Shown: positions 18,115 through 26,942, counted from the first letter of the stretch. The stretch: 37,608 nt of DNA from Nitrosomonas sp. (GCA_021774075.1 JAJFJK010000134.1:1-37608), one strand, 5' to 3'. Numbers and translations are program-made. Notes: a model not told the origin generated them from the letters alone.

Positions 18115-18384
18115 TACTCTTTCAACTTGATATTGACGGGTACAGCGTTCACAATATGTTTCGTCACAAGGCGCAGCACGCAGACAATGGTTATTCCATT
18201 GGCAAGTGCTGCAACGCAGTGACGGGACATCTTGTGAGCGCCCTGCGGGTTAACTTTTCAGCGCCACTGGCGGTGTTAGATCTTTTGACAAGGGAATGAC
18301 CATTGTCTGCAAGATCTGCCTTGCCAGTAACACTGAAAAGCTAACCTAACTGTACCCGTCAATATCAAGTTGAAAGAGTACTAG
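18111..18384. mobile_element. Palindromic element family D (MITE-like)
   Basis: A 35-bp perfect inverted repeat occurs at 18111-18145 and 18350-18384, including CTAG at both ends; the core reads TACTCTTTCAACTTGATATT. The interior is non-coding and shows a diverged nested palindrome (ACAATGGTTATTCC against GGAATGACCATTGT). A related single end lies at 36170-36219. It occupies most of the gap between the IS630 copy and hpnA. Confidence 0.8.
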
Positions 18385-18452
18385 TTAAATTGTAACGCGG
18401 CTTGCGAAATTTTATACCACTAAATCTATATAATTACAGGTAATATTTTGTT

Positions 18453-19442
18453 ATGAAATCATTGGTTACAGGTGCTACGGGATTTCTCGGTTCTGCCGTT
18501 ATGCGCAGTTTATTATCAGCAGGTCATGAAGTTCGAGTGTTGGCCAGACCCAGCAGTGATCGACGTAATCTTGCAGATCTCCCGGTAGAAATAGCAGAGG
18601 GTGATTTACTGAATCACGCCTCATTAAAAAAAGCGGTCAACGGCTGTGACAATCTCTTTCATGTTGCGGCGGATTACCGGCTGTGGGTTCCAGATCCAAA
18701 AACCATGCATGAAATCAATGTGAATGGAACACAAGCGCTCATTCTCGCAGCTGCTGAAGCAGGCCTCAAACGCATGGTGTATACCAGTAGCGTGGCAACT
18801 TTAGGCTTATTTCAAGACGGCACATCTGCCACCGAAGAAACGCCATCAAGCATAGAAAGTATGACCGGTGTTTATAAACGAACAAAATTTATTGCAGAAC
18901 AACTCGTTAAGCAACTAACTGATGAGCATCAATTACCGTTAACCATTGTCAACCCCTCCACCCCCATTGGCCCGCGCGACATAAGACCCACACCAACCGG
19001 TCGCATTGTCATCGACACACTGCAAGGACGCATGCCAGCGTATGTCAATACTGGCTTGAATGTCGCACATGTGGATGACATTGCGCATGGTCATTTGCTG
19101 GCCTATGAACATGGAAAACCTGGAGAACGTTACATTCTCGGCGGGGACAACATGACCTTGCTGGAAATTCTGCAAACAATCGATAACATTACGGTTAAAC
19201 AAACAAAACGTGTCAATTTACCGGTGAATTTAATGTTACCCATTGCCTGGACCATGGAGAAAATTGCCGCGTTAACGCATAAAGAACCACGCGCAACCCT
19301 CGACAGTATCCGCATGGCCAAAAAAATCATGTATTTCACCAGTGACAAGGCCAAACGTGAATTAGGTTATCAATACCGGCCTGCAACTGAGGCATTAAAG
19401 GACGCGATAGTCTGGTTCAGAGAAAACAACTACTGCAACTAA
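18453..19442 (+). CDS. hpnA: Hopanoid-associated sugar epimerase HpnA
   Basis: This is an extended short-chain dehydrogenase/reductase of the NAD-dependent epimerase family. It has the dinucleotide loop GATGFLGS (7-14), the serine segment YTSSVATLG (110-118) and the catalytic YxxxK pair Tyr141/Lys145 in VYKRTK. The 329-residue length and the sequence, including NPSTPIGPRDIRPTPTGRI, match the HpnA group found in hopanoid clusters. HpnA is linked to synthesis of sugar-modified hopanoid side chains; its exact substrate is not shown by the sequence. The context with squalene synthase supports the call, and the two were probably closer before the three-element array entered. A family-A repeat follows 23 bp after its stop. 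Confidence 0.88.
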   Translation: MKSLVTGATGFLGSAVMRSLLSAGHEVRVLARPSSDRRNLADLPVEIAEGDLLNHASLKKAVNGCDNLFHVAADYRLWVPDPKTMHEINVNGTQALILAAAEAGLKRMVYTSSVATLGLFQDGTSATEETPSSIESMTGVYKRTKFIAEQLVKQLTDEHQLPLTIVNPSTPIGPRDIRPTPTGRIVIDTLQGRMPAYVNTGLNVAHVDDIAHGHLLAYEHGKPGERYILGGDNMTLLEILQTIDNITVKQTKRVNLPVNLMLPIAWTMEKIAALTHKEPRATLDSIRMAKKIMYFTSDKAKRELGYQYRPATEALKDAIVWFRENNYCN

Positions 19443-19465
19443 TTTTGCAACCTATTTTAATTTCA

Positions 19466-19606
19466 AGGGCGCCTCTAAAAATTCAGAGTTCGCCCAAATG
19501 CAAGGTGCGGAAAAAATTTTGTAGCGCAGCATATATTTGATATGTAAACAATATATTTTTTCTGCAACACAGCAGTTGGGATGAAATCTGGATTTTTAGA
19601 AGTGTC
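19466..19606 (+). repeat. Palindromic repeat family A, copy 2
   Basis: Same orientation as copy 1. The left end is AGGGCGCCTCTAAAAATTCA; the right end is slightly decayed (AGAAGTGTCA). The remaining 235 bp to the next gene are AT-rich, and I see no gene or clear promoter in them. Confidence 0.85.
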
Positions 19607-19841
19607 ATCAATTCAAATTTTAATCTCATTCCTGCAAGCCATTCCCCATGTAGCTCAAGAAAAAGCCGTAATACCTTCGTATTAATGCAATTGAAATAAA
19701 TTGTTTACTGATACGCTTAGCGCCGTACTGCAGATAAATAATATCTCTCAGATAAGCGATTATGATATTTTGTTATCTTGGGAATCGCTGATTCCTTAAT
19801 ACCTGAAAAAATATCAAAAAATATCTTATTGGAGGTACATC

Positions 19842-20072
19842 GTGTTTGGCAAATTAATTTTTTTCGTAATTATTGGATTACTGGTTTATTGGTTTATTAA
19901 GAGTCGTCAGCCTGAGGATACAGAAACTGATTCACCGCCTGAAGCAATTGAAGACATGGTGCGGTGCACGCATTGCGGCGTACATTTACCAAAAAGTGAA
20001 AGTATCGCCAGTGAAGACATGTTTTTCTGCTGTGACGAGCATCGCCATCAACATATAGAGCCATCAGAATAA
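19842..20072 (+). CDS. PP0621-family small zinc-ribbon membrane protein
   Basis: The 76-residue protein has one N-terminal transmembrane helix (about 4-19) and a C-terminal Cys/His cluster, CTHCGVHLPKSE...FFCCDEHRHQH, that would bind zinc. This small family commonly precedes the pilS-pilR two-component genes in betaproteobacteria, as here. The GTG start at 19842 is supported by TTGGAGGTACATC immediately upstream. PilS starts 8 bp after the stop, so the three genes probably form one operon. Its function is unknown; a link to PilS signalling is inferred from gene order only. Confidence 0.85.
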   Translation: MFGKLIFFVIIGLLVYWFIKSRQPEDTETDSPPEAIEDMVRCTHCGVHLPKSESIASEDMFFCCDEHRHQHIEPSE

Positions 20073-20079
20073 TTTAATA

Positions 20080-21717
20080 GTGATTACCGTTCCCGCGCTA
20101 TCTCATAATGCAAAATTGTGGCCATCAGAATCTGGTTATCCTGACCAATTCTGGCGATCACTATTTTACTTTAATGGTTATCGCATCGTGGTGGGCATTG
20201 GATTAATTATAACCACTTGGTTATTTCAATTAACAAACTTTGGCGCCTACAACTACTACTTATTTTTAAATGCTGTATTAGGACATATTGTTTTTAGTAG
20301 CGTATCAATATTAATGATCAAGCAACGTAAGCCTGATTTTGATACGCAATTAACGCTCCAAGTACTGGGCGACATTGTTCTCATTTGCATCATGATTTAC
20401 GCCAGCGGCGGTATCAGAAGTGGACTCGGCATCCTGCTGATGGTATCGCTGGCAGGCGCAGGGCTCATCAGCCGTGGGCGTCTGGCCTTATTTTTTGCAG
20501 CCATAGCAGCAATTGCTGTGCTGCTACAGGAGACCTACGCACATATTGCCATAGCAGGCTACTCAGCCCAATATACGCATGCAGGCTTACTAAGCATGGG
20601 TAATTTTGCGGTTGCCTGGCTGGCACATCGGCTTGCCACCTATGCACTTGCCAACGAAAAACTGGCATTGGAGCGCGGAACCGACCTTGCCAATATGGCC
20701 CAAGTCAATCAACTGGTCATTCAGGATCTGCAAGAAGGGATACTGGTTGTCGATCAGAACGGTGACATTAAGCAGCGTAATGCCTACGCAGAAAAATTGA
20801 TTGGTCTACAACCACATTCAGGCATAACTAAACAGGCCAAGCTCGCCGATTACGTGCCTGTTTTAGCAACCAGACTGGCAACCTGGCGAGGCGACACAAG
20901 TACAATTTTTGATCTGTTGCGCTTACCCAACAGTAACAACATTGTCAGAACGCGGTTTGTTCCGATTAAAACCAATAGTCGTGCGGGTGTGGTGATATTT
21001 CTCGAAGACATGGGCCGCATTCAAGCACAGGTGCAACAACTCAAACTGGCTGCTCTGGGGCGTTTGTCTGCAAATATTGCGCATGAAATCCGTAATCCCC
21101 TGTCTTCAATTAATCATGCTGCTGAACTGCTGGAAGAAGAGCAGCAGTCAAATGCTACAAATTCCCGGCTTATACGCATCATTTGTGACAATACGCAGCG
21201 CTTAAACAAAATCGTGCAAGATGTTCTGCAGCTTAATCGCAGGGATACTGCTCAAACTGAAACCATCGACACCAATCATTTCATGCAAACTTTTATTGAT
21301 GATTTTTGTCATACTGAAAAGCTTGATCCCGAGATTTTCAGACTTGAGCTATCTGGATCATATATTGTCAGCTTCGACAGCACGCACTTAAATCAGATTT
21401 TATGGAATTTATGTCGCAATGCATGGCGCCATAGCCGCCAACAAAAGGGCAGTATTTGTATCAAGTTCACTGAGGATAAAAACGAAAGCAACGTATGTCT
21501 GGATATACTTGATGACGGTTCAGGTGTTCCGTCTCAACAGCTTAAACAATTGTTCGAACCATTTTTTACCACGGCAACAAGTGGCACAGGCTTAGGTTTA
21601 TATATTGCCCGTGAAATGTGTGAAACCAACCACGCTTCACTCGAATATATCGAAAATTCAACTGGCGGACACTTCAGAATTATTTGCAAAAAAAATTCAA
21701 TCCATGTACACCACTGA
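20080..21717 (+). CDS. pilS: Two-component sensor histidine kinase PilS
   Basis: PilS is the inner-membrane kinase that controls type IV pilin transcription through PilR. About six hydrophobic helices span residues 33-190. A PAS-like segment follows (about 207-310, VIQDLQEGILVVDQNGDI). The dimerisation/phosphoacceptor motif is HEIRNPLSSINHA with His335. The ATPase domain has NLCRNAWRHS (N box), DDGSGVP and GTGLGLYIAREM. The length of 545 residues is usual. The start is a GTG at 20080, without a strong ribosome-binding site, 8 bp after the preceding gene. It overlaps pilR by 14 bp. Confidence 0.92.
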   Translation: MITVPALSHNAKLWPSESGYPDQFWRSLFYFNGYRIVVGIGLIITTWLFQLTNFGAYNYYLFLNAVLGHIVFSSVSILMIKQRKPDFDTQLTLQVLGDIVLICIMIYASGGIRSGLGILLMVSLAGAGLISRGRLALFFAAIAAIAVLLQETYAHIAIAGYSAQYTHAGLLSMGNFAVAWLAHRLATYALANEKLALERGTDLANMAQVNQLVIQDLQEGILVVDQNGDIKQRNAYAEKLIGLQPHSGITKQAKLADYVPVLATRLATWRGDTSTIFDLLRLPNSNNIVRTRFVPIKTNSRAGVVIFLEDMGRIQAQVQQLKLAALGRLSANIAHEIRNPLSSINHAAELLEEEQQSNATNSRLIRIICDNTQRLNKIVQDVLQLNRRDTAQTETIDTNHFMQTFIDDFCHTEKLDPEIFRLELSGSYIVSFDSTHLNQILWNLCRNAWRHSRQQKGSICIKFTEDKNESNVCLDILDDGSGVPSQQLKQLFEPFFTTATSGTGLGLYIAREMCETNHASLEYIENSTGGHFRIICKKNSIHVHH

Positions 21718-23131
21718 TAACAAAGTCGCATCCTCTCGCGATAACCATACCTCTCCACATGTACTGATCGTTGATGACGAGCCTGATATTATTGAATTGC
21801 TCGAATTGACCTTAGCACGTATGGGAATGCATGTTGTCAGCGCCATGAATATCAATGATGCCAAACAATCATTGCAATCCAATCAGTTTCAATTATGCCT
21901 TACCGACATGCATTTGCCCGATGGCAACGGACTTGATCTGGTCAAATACATCGTCAACCACTGTGCCGACTTACCGGTCGCAGTCATTACCGCCTATGGC
22001 ACAACAGAAAATGCCGTAGCAGCACTTAAAGCTGGCGCTTTTGATTATCTGGCTAAACCTGTATCACTGAAACAATTACGTTCTCTGGTTAAATCCGCGC
22101 TAAGCTTGCCACCAATAATACAAGCTGAAAACGAAACTGAAATAACAACGCCCAGCAAAACAACACAACGCACCTTGCTTGGCGAATCACCACCCATGTG
22201 TCAATTACGCGCGACGATTGAAAAACTCTCGCGTAGCCAGGCCGCCGTGTATGTCAGTGGTGAGTCGGGTAGCGGTAAAGAGCTAGCTACTAGAATGATT
22301 CACGAAAGAAGTGCGCGTCGTGAACAAGCCTTTGTTCCAGTTAATTGTGGCGCAATTCCAGACAATCTGATGGAAAGTGAATTCTTTGGCTATAAAAAAG
22401 GTGCTTTTACCGGCGCGGACAAAGATCAAAATGGCTTCTTTCAGGCCGCCGACGGTGGCACGTTGTTTCTTGATGAAGTGGCTGATTTACCGTTAACCAT
22501 GCAGGTTAAATTACTCAGGGTCATACAGGAAAAAAAGGTCAGAAGAATTGGCGACACACAGGAAGAACAAGTAGATGTGCGCATCATTAGTGCCTCACAT
22601 AAAAAACTCAATGCTTGCGTAGCAGAGGGACAATTCCGCCAAGATCTCTATTATCGCCTGAATGTGATCGAATTGAACATGCCACCACTGCGTGATATGC
22701 AAGAAGACATTCCACTCATCGCTGAAACAATACTCACCCGACTTTGTGAGGAAATGGGCAGACCAAGCTGCAACCTCAAGAAAGATGCCATGACAGCACT
22801 CACCCAATACGATTTCCCGGGCAACGTCAGAGAATTGGAAAACATTCTGGAACGTACATTGGCACTGTGTTCAGACGAAAAAATAGGCAGGCATGAATTG
22901 CAGTTAATCCCTAAGGAAACCCTGCAAAATACTGTCGACGACGCAATACAAGTCGTATCCAGCCAAGGGCTACCCTTACAAGATTATCTTGATCGGCTGG
23001 AAAAAGAATCAATCGTCAATGCATTAGAACAAAGCAAGTATAACCGCACCGCAGCAGCCAAAACATTAGGCATCACAGTCCGTTCCATGCGCTACCGCAT
23101 GGAAAGACTGGGACTCAATGAAAAAAAATAA
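21704..23131 (+). CDS. pilR: Sigma-54-dependent response regulator PilR
   Basis: PilR is an NtrC-type activator of the pilin promoter, phosphorylated by PilS. The receiver domain begins LIVDDEPDII, with phosphoacceptor Asp68 in LTDMHLPDG and the conserved Lys in YLAKPVS. The AAA+ domain has Walker A GESGSGKE (186-193) and the sigma-54-contacting GAFTGA loop (233-238), both intact. The C-terminal Fis-type helix-turn-helix is NRTAAAKTLGITVRSMRYRM. I take the ATG at 21704; the frame is open further upstream but that part only shadows pilS. A family-A repeat begins at the stop codon and separates pilR from the convergent cox15. Confidence 0.93.
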   Translation: MYTTDNKVASSRDNHTSPHVLIVDDEPDIIELLELTLARMGMHVVSAMNINDAKQSLQSNQFQLCLTDMHLPDGNGLDLVKYIVNHCADLPVAVITAYGTTENAVAALKAGAFDYLAKPVSLKQLRSLVKSALSLPPIIQAENETEITTPSKTTQRTLLGESPPMCQLRATIEKLSRSQAAVYVSGESGSGKELATRMIHERSARREQAFVPVNCGAIPDNLMESEFFGYKKGAFTGADKDQNGFFQAADGGTLFLDEVADLPLTMQVKLLRVIQEKKVRRIGDTQEEQVDVRIISASHKKLNACVAEGQFRQDLYYRLNVIELNMPPLRDMQEDIPLIAETILTRLCEEMGRPSCNLKKDAMTALTQYDFPGNVRELENILERTLALCSDEKIGRHELQLIPKETLQNTVDDAIQVVSSQGLPLQDYLDRLEKESIVNALEQSKYNRTAAAKTLGITVRSMRYRMERLGLNEKK

Positions 23132-23272
23132 GGGCACTTCTAAAAATCCAGATTTCATCCCAACTGCTGCGTTGCGGAAAAAATTTCTTGCTGACATATC
23201 AACCATATGCTGCGCTGCAAAATTTTTTCCGCGCCTTGCATTTGGGCGAACTCTGAATTTTTAGAAGCGCCC
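23131..23272 (-). repeat. Palindromic repeat family A, copy 3 (inverted)
   Basis: This is the only copy in the opposite orientation. It starts on the last base of the pilR stop codon and ends 25 bp before the cox15 stop codon. Its central arms (GGAAAAAATTTC against GAAATTTTTTCC-like) make a strong hairpin in both directions, so it could act as a shared terminator for the two convergent genes. Confidence 0.85.
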
Positions 23273-23296
23273 ATAATTAATGCAAATACATCAAAT

Positions 23297-24316
23297 TTAG
23301 CGTAGGCGATGACTTACCCACAATGCCGCAGCAAAAAGCAACACCGCCCCACCTTGATGCGAAGCAGCTAATGGAATGGGTACAACATATAATAATGTTG
23401 CAATGCCAAGGCTGATCTGTATTGCCAACATCAGCAGAAATAAATGACAGGCCAGACGTGTTGTAGCTGACAAGTTGGCTTTCATCGCTTTAAACCAAAA
23501 TAAAGGCACCGAGAAAGCTAATATCCAGGCAATCAACCGGTGGTCAAACTGCACCGTAGCCATATTATCAAAGAAGTTTCGATACCACGGTTCCAACAGG
23601 AATATCTCAGGCGGAATAAAATGCCCATTCATTAACGGAAAGGTATTGTAGGCCAACCCTGCGCGTATGCCCGCCACAAACCCACCAGACAGAACCATAA
23701 TAAATATGAGCCATGAGAGCCCAATTGAGTAGCGACGCAAGCTTTGTAATTGTTCAGTCTTTTGTTGATGACCACCTTCTGGCGACAACAAATCCAGCGC
23801 CACCCAAAACATGAACGCAAATATTATAAATGCCAGGCCTAAATGCGCAGTAAGCCGGTATTGGCTAACATGCGGATCATTCACCAACCCACTCATCACC
23901 ATATACCAACCCATAAAACCCTGTAACCCCCCTAAAACAAACATACCGGCTAGCTTGATGCCTAACGGTTTATCGATTTGTTTTTTTATCAGGAAATAAA
24001 CAAACGGAATAAAAAACACCACCCCGATGAGTCGACCCAGCAATCGGTGAAGATATTCCCACCAGAAAATACTTTTAAATTCGTCGACACTCATACCTTT
24101 ATTGATTTGCTGGTACTGTGGCGACGCACGATATTTTTCCAGCAACTCGTCCCAATCCCCCTGCGTAACAGGCGGCATGGTGCCAATTATTGGCTGCCAC
24201 TCAACAATAGAAAGACCCGAATCAGTCAATCGTGTAACACCACCAACAACGACCATGGCAAATACCAGGGCGCAACAAATTAATAACCAAACAGCGATAG
24301 GTTTCTGCATAACCAT
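23297..24316 (-). CDS. ctaA: Heme A synthase (COX15/CtaA)
   Basis: This integral membrane enzyme oxidises the C8 methyl group of heme O to give heme A for aa3-type cytochrome oxidase. The 339 residues form about eight transmembrane helices. The four heme-ligand histidines are visible: His90 in [11 protein letters not shown], His158 in TAHLGLA, His259 in QFDHRLIAW and His320 in AASHQGGAV. The N-terminal [19 protein letters not shown] is the family signature. The protein belongs to the longer COX15 type. It is convergent with pilR. The ATG at 24316 is the first of two close starts. Family-E palindrome lies upstream, so the promoter must be within or beyond that element. Confidence 0.94.
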   Translation of the reverse strand: MVMQKPIAVWLLICCALVFAMVVVGGVTRLTDSGLSIVEWQPIIGTMPPVTQGDWDELLEKYRASPQYQQINKGMSVDEFKSIFWWEYLHRLLGRLIGVVFFIPFVYFLIKKQIDKPLGIKLAGMFVLGGLQGFMGWYMVMSGLVNDPHVSQYRLTAHLGLAFIIFAFMFWVALDLLSPEGGHQQKTEQLQSLRRYSIGLSWLIFIMVLSGGFVAGIRAGLAYNTFPLMNGHFIPPEIFLLEPWYRNFFDNMATVQFDHRLIAWILAFSVPLFWFKAMKANLSATTRLACHLFLLMLAIQISLGIATLLYVVPIPLAASHQGGAVLLFAAALWVSHRLR

Positions 24317-24365
24317 TAAAAGAGTAAAATAATTTTGAAGTTAAATTGAATTGATAGCCACTTAA

Positions 24366-24530
24366 TACCTAGATCCTGCAAGTAATCGTGCATATAATGT
24401 GTAACAAATTGTTTCATAGAGTGAATCTTATTCTACGTAGAATACTTATTGATATTCCCAAAGAATAAGATTTGCTATATGGAGCAATCTGTTGTGCAGT
24501 ATGTGTGCGATTACTTGCAGGATCTAGGTA
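24366..24530. mobile_element. Palindromic element family E (MITE-like)
   Basis: A 21-bp perfect inverted repeat (24368-24388 and 24508-24528, CCTAGATCCTGCAAGTAATC) is flanked by TA on each side. Inner arms AATCTTATTCT and AGAATAAGATT are also perfect inverts, and the segments between match imperfectly, so the whole 161 bp could fold as one long hairpin. It has no coding content. It fills the gap between smpB and cox15. Confidence 0.8.
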
Positions 24531-24535
24531 ATACA

Positions 24536-24979
24536 TTATTTGTCACGCATTAAGCGTTGCTTATCTCGTTCCCATTCTTTTTGTTTTTCAGACTCACGTT
24601 TATCATGTTGTTTCTTACCTTTCGCCAGCCCGATTTCCAACTTGATTCTGCCTGCTTTATAATGCAAATCTAATGGAACAATCGTAAAGCCTGCACGCTC
24701 AGCCTTACCGATAAGTCGGTTTATCTCCTCGGCATGCAACAATAATTTACGTGTCCGTATAGGATCAGGATCGATATGCGTCGATGCTGTTTTCAGCGGA
24801 CTAATATGACAACCAATGAGGTATAATTCACCGTTACGGATGATAACATAGGCTTCTTTTAATTGAACTCGCCCGGCACGGATGGCTTTGACTTCCCAAC
24901 CTTCGAGTACCAACCCAGTTTCATATCTATCCTCGATAAAATAATCGTGAAAGGCTTTCTTATTCTGGATAATACTCAT
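24536..24979 (-). CDS. smpB: SsrA-binding protein SmpB
   Basis: SmpB binds tmRNA and delivers it to stalled ribosomes for trans-translation. The 147-residue protein has the OB-fold start [55 protein letters not shown] and a basic C-terminal tail ([20 protein letters not shown]) that enters the decoding centre. The ATG at 24979 gives the family-normal N terminus; a TTG four codons upstream is less likely. It is divergent from ratA, the usual arrangement. The tmRNA gene itself is not in the window. Confidence 0.96.
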   Translation of the reverse strand: MSIIQNKKAFHDYFIEDRYETGLVLEGWEVKAIRAGRVQLKEAYVIIRNGELYLIGCHISPLKTASTHIDPDPIRTRKLLLHAEEINRLIGKAERAGFTIVPLDLHYKAGRIKLEIGLAKGKKQHDKRESEKQKEWERDKQRLMRDK

Positions 24980-25043
24980 AAGGGCAGGCAAGTTTTTAAT
25001 TAATGTTTTAATATTTCGCGTATTTTATCAGTTTTTCAGCGTG

Positions 25044-25061
25044 ACCTCATTGAAGCGAGGT
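25044..25061 (+). promoter_or_regulatory. Small hairpin overlapping the ratA ribosome-binding site
   Basis: ACCTC (25044-25048) can pair with GAGGT (25057-25061), which is the Shine-Dalgarno of ratA. A 5-bp stem with an 8-nt loop could modestly hide the site. It is short enough to be chance. Confidence 0.3.
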
Positions 25062-25071
25062 GATTTAGTTT

Positions 25072-25509
25072 ATGGCAGAAATAGAAAAATCAGTTTTAGT
25101 AGAATACTCCGCCAGCCAGATGTTCGCGTTGGTTGATGCGGTGGAAGATTACCCAGATTTCCTGCCGTGGTGTGGCGGTACGTCTGTAGACCATCAAAAC
25201 GAAGCAATTACCCATGCAACCGTCAACATTAACTATCATCATGTTAAACACAGCTTCACAACAGAAAACAAACGCCAGCCCCCTGACCTGATTGAAATGA
25301 CCCTGTTGGACGGCCCCTTTGAACACCTGGACGGCCACTGGCGTTTTATTCCACTATCTGACGAAGCCTGCAAAATAGAATTTCGCCTGCATTACACCTT
25401 TTCGCACAAAATATTAGAAAAACTGGTCGGGCCGGTATTCCATATGATTGCCAATAGCTTTGTGGAATCTTTCATTGAACGTGCGGATGACGTGTATCGT
25501 GATTCATGA
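25072..25509 (+). CDS. ratA: RatA-family START/polyketide-cyclase-like protein
   Basis: The 145-residue single-domain protein has the COQ10/START helix-grip pattern: IEKSVLVEYSASQMFALVDAVEDYPDFLPWC near the start and GPVFHMIANSFVESFIERAD at the end. In E. coli RatA was described as a ribosome-associating toxin that blocks 70S formation. Homologues in other organisms are treated as ubiquinone-binding (Coq10-like) proteins, so the toxin role should not be assumed. The start at 25072 has GAGGTGAT about 10 bp upstream. It overlaps ratB by 4 bp (ATGA). The smpB-ratA-ratB neighbourhood is widely conserved. Confidence 0.92.
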   Translation: MAEIEKSVLVEYSASQMFALVDAVEDYPDFLPWCGGTSVDHQNEAITHATVNINYHHVKHSFTTENKRQPPDLIEMTLLDGPFEHLDGHWRFIPLSDEACKIEFRLHYTFSHKILEKLVGPVFHMIANSFVESFIERADDVYRDS

Positions 25510-25805
25510 CAACGCTTATTGACATTGAAGTTGCCTATGCACTACCCAACCAGCAAATTTTAAAACAACTGCGCGTACCTACTGGTACAACTGTGGAACA
25601 AGCAATAAAATTATCGAAACTCATTGATGAATTTCCTGAAATAGGCCTGTCAAAAAACAAACTCGGCATCTTCAGCAAATTTACGCAGCGTGAAACCATA
25701 GTACACCCTCAGGACCGGATCGAAATCTATCGACCACTTATCATAGATCCCAAAGAAGCCAGACGAATACGCGCAAGAACAAAAAATACCCGTAAAAACA
25801 TTTAA
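25506..25805 (+). CDS. ratB: RatB/RnfH-family ubiquitin-like protein
   Basis: The 99-residue beta-grasp protein has IDIEVAYALPNQQILKQLRV, EQAIKLSKL, KNKLGIFSKF and HPQDRIEIYRPL followed by DPKEARR, the signature of the RnfH/RatB family. It overlaps the ratA stop by 4 bp and is translationally coupled. Its molecular role is not settled; RatB was named for its pairing with RatA. A basic tail (RIRARTKNTRKN) ends the protein. Confidence 0.9.
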   Translation: MTTLIDIEVAYALPNQQILKQLRVPTGTTVEQAIKLSKLIDEFPEIGLSKNKLGIFSKFTQRETIVHPQDRIEIYRPLIIDPKEARRIRARTKNTRKNI

Positions 25806-25833
25806 AAACAGGGTAATGAACTATGGAGACAAA

Positions 25834-26019
25834 ATGAGTGACAAGACAATGTTCATGCTAATATTTATTGTATCTACTGCATTATTATTGTATGTGGAAG
25901 CTACAGATGATGAAAACAGCAATGAATCCTTGCCTGAATGCCAGGAAAACAATGACCCATACATGACAACTGAAAATTGCATACAACCTGCTCAAGAAGA
26001 AATCAGATCAGGTTATTAA
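25834..26019 (+). CDS. Small single-pass membrane or exported peptide, unknown
   Basis: The ATG at 25834 follows GGAGACAAA and gives 61 residues. An N-terminal hydrophobic segment (about 6-20, FMLIFIVSTALLLYV) precedes an acidic tail with two Cys (PECQENNDPYMTTENC). An upstream ATG at 25816 is in frame but has a poorly placed ribosome-binding site. It lies 28 bp after ratB on the same strand and may ride on that transcript. I do not recognise a family; the two Cys suggest an exported domain with one disulfide. Confidence 0.5.
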   Translation: MSDKTMFMLIFIVSTALLLYVEATDDENSNESLPECQENNDPYMTTENCIQPAQEEIRSGY

Positions 26020-26127
26020 ATAAAAATCATTTGGTGAGGCTGTGATTAAATCACTTATTACTGTACTGAACTACAAAAAACCCTTATTCCACAGGTTTCT
26101 TATATATTTAGTTCCGCCAGCATGCTT

Positions 26128-26747
26128 CTATTGTGTTGTGAGAAAAGGAACCGTTATCTCCGTTACCTCAGTTATAGAAACACAAATCGTAGCAAAATTA
26201 TTTGTAGAAGATAATCCTGGCTCACCGATTTCCCAGACAAGATTAAACCGCTGACTACTTAACATTTCATCAAACGACTCTTGATGAGTTTCGGTCTCCA
26301 ATCTTAAGCCATACCCTACCCATACTTCACCGTCACCAACGAACGCACTAACATCAATCGGATAACGAGAGATTCTTGTCGGTATGATCGGCTGGAGCCT
26401 GAGAACTGGGTTAAATGCAGGGATAAAAGCAGTAGGTGAAAAAGCATTTGTAATATCATGCTTGGACCAGATTGAATCACCATTCAGCCACAGTACATCC
26501 GGCTGACTTTTGAGACGAAAGCCAACAAACACATCTCCTGTTTTGAAATGATCTTCCTGTGTGATACTAGCAAGTAATGGTCCAACATAACCTTGTCGAA
26601 TTCATTGGGCTTAGCATGTAGGGAAGTTTGTAAAAAGCATAGTTCACCAGGCTCTGACAACTGGGTCTTAACCTCGACATCTGCATAAATTTGTGTTGCA
26701 CCCAATAGGAAAAACGCCAGCAAGAATCTTAGAACTAATAGTTTCAT
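26128..26747 (-). pseudogene. Secreted protein of unknown function, frameshifted
   Basis: The start (ATG at 26747) encodes a clear signal peptide, MKLLVLRFLLAFFLLGATQIYA, then VEVKTQLSEPGELCFLQTSL. Near 26600 the frame must shift by one base. After that the other frame reads QGYVGPLLASITQEDHFK, then DVFVGFRLKSQPDVLWLNG, a central DVSAFVGDGEVWVGYGL, and RFNLVWEIGEPG up to a stop at 26128. Together the two parts give a coherent beta-rich exported protein of about 205 residues. I do not recognise the family. The break could be a real mutation or a sequencing error. Ribosome-binding site and promoter are not obvious. Confidence 0.6.
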
Positions 26748-26785
26748 GGTAATGTATACAAGTATCCATTTAATGTGGAAGCACT

Positions 26786-26812
26786 GAACAAAACATATAG
26801 CGTATTTTGTTC
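26786..26812. other. 8-bp perfect inverted repeat
   Basis: GAACAAAA (26786-26793) and TTTTGTTC (26805-26812) are separated by 11 nt. It lies upstream of the broken secreted gene (minus strand) and of the IS630 remnant (plus strand). It could be an operator or a hairpin; nothing decides between these. Otherwise 26748-26940 holds nothing I recognise. Confidence 0.3.
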
Positions 26813-26942
26813 GGGCTCGGCTTGCAATTCTCGCTATCCGTATAGCAACTCAGAAATTACTTTATAAGCCCTTTAAGAACTGGGGCGTATTCAGATGATA
26901 AATACTCATGCTGCCTGCGAATAGGAGGGCATACTTAGCGTA

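Noticed and set aside
25072-25805. ratA-ratB as a toxin-antitoxin pair
   Set aside because: RatB is not an established antitoxin, RatA homologues are Coq10-like, and the genes are conserved housekeeping neighbours of smpB.
26042-26254. 70-residue open frame on the plus strand
   Set aside because: It lies largely antisense to the broken secreted gene; the protein-like signal is on the minus strand (signal peptide and coherent continuation).
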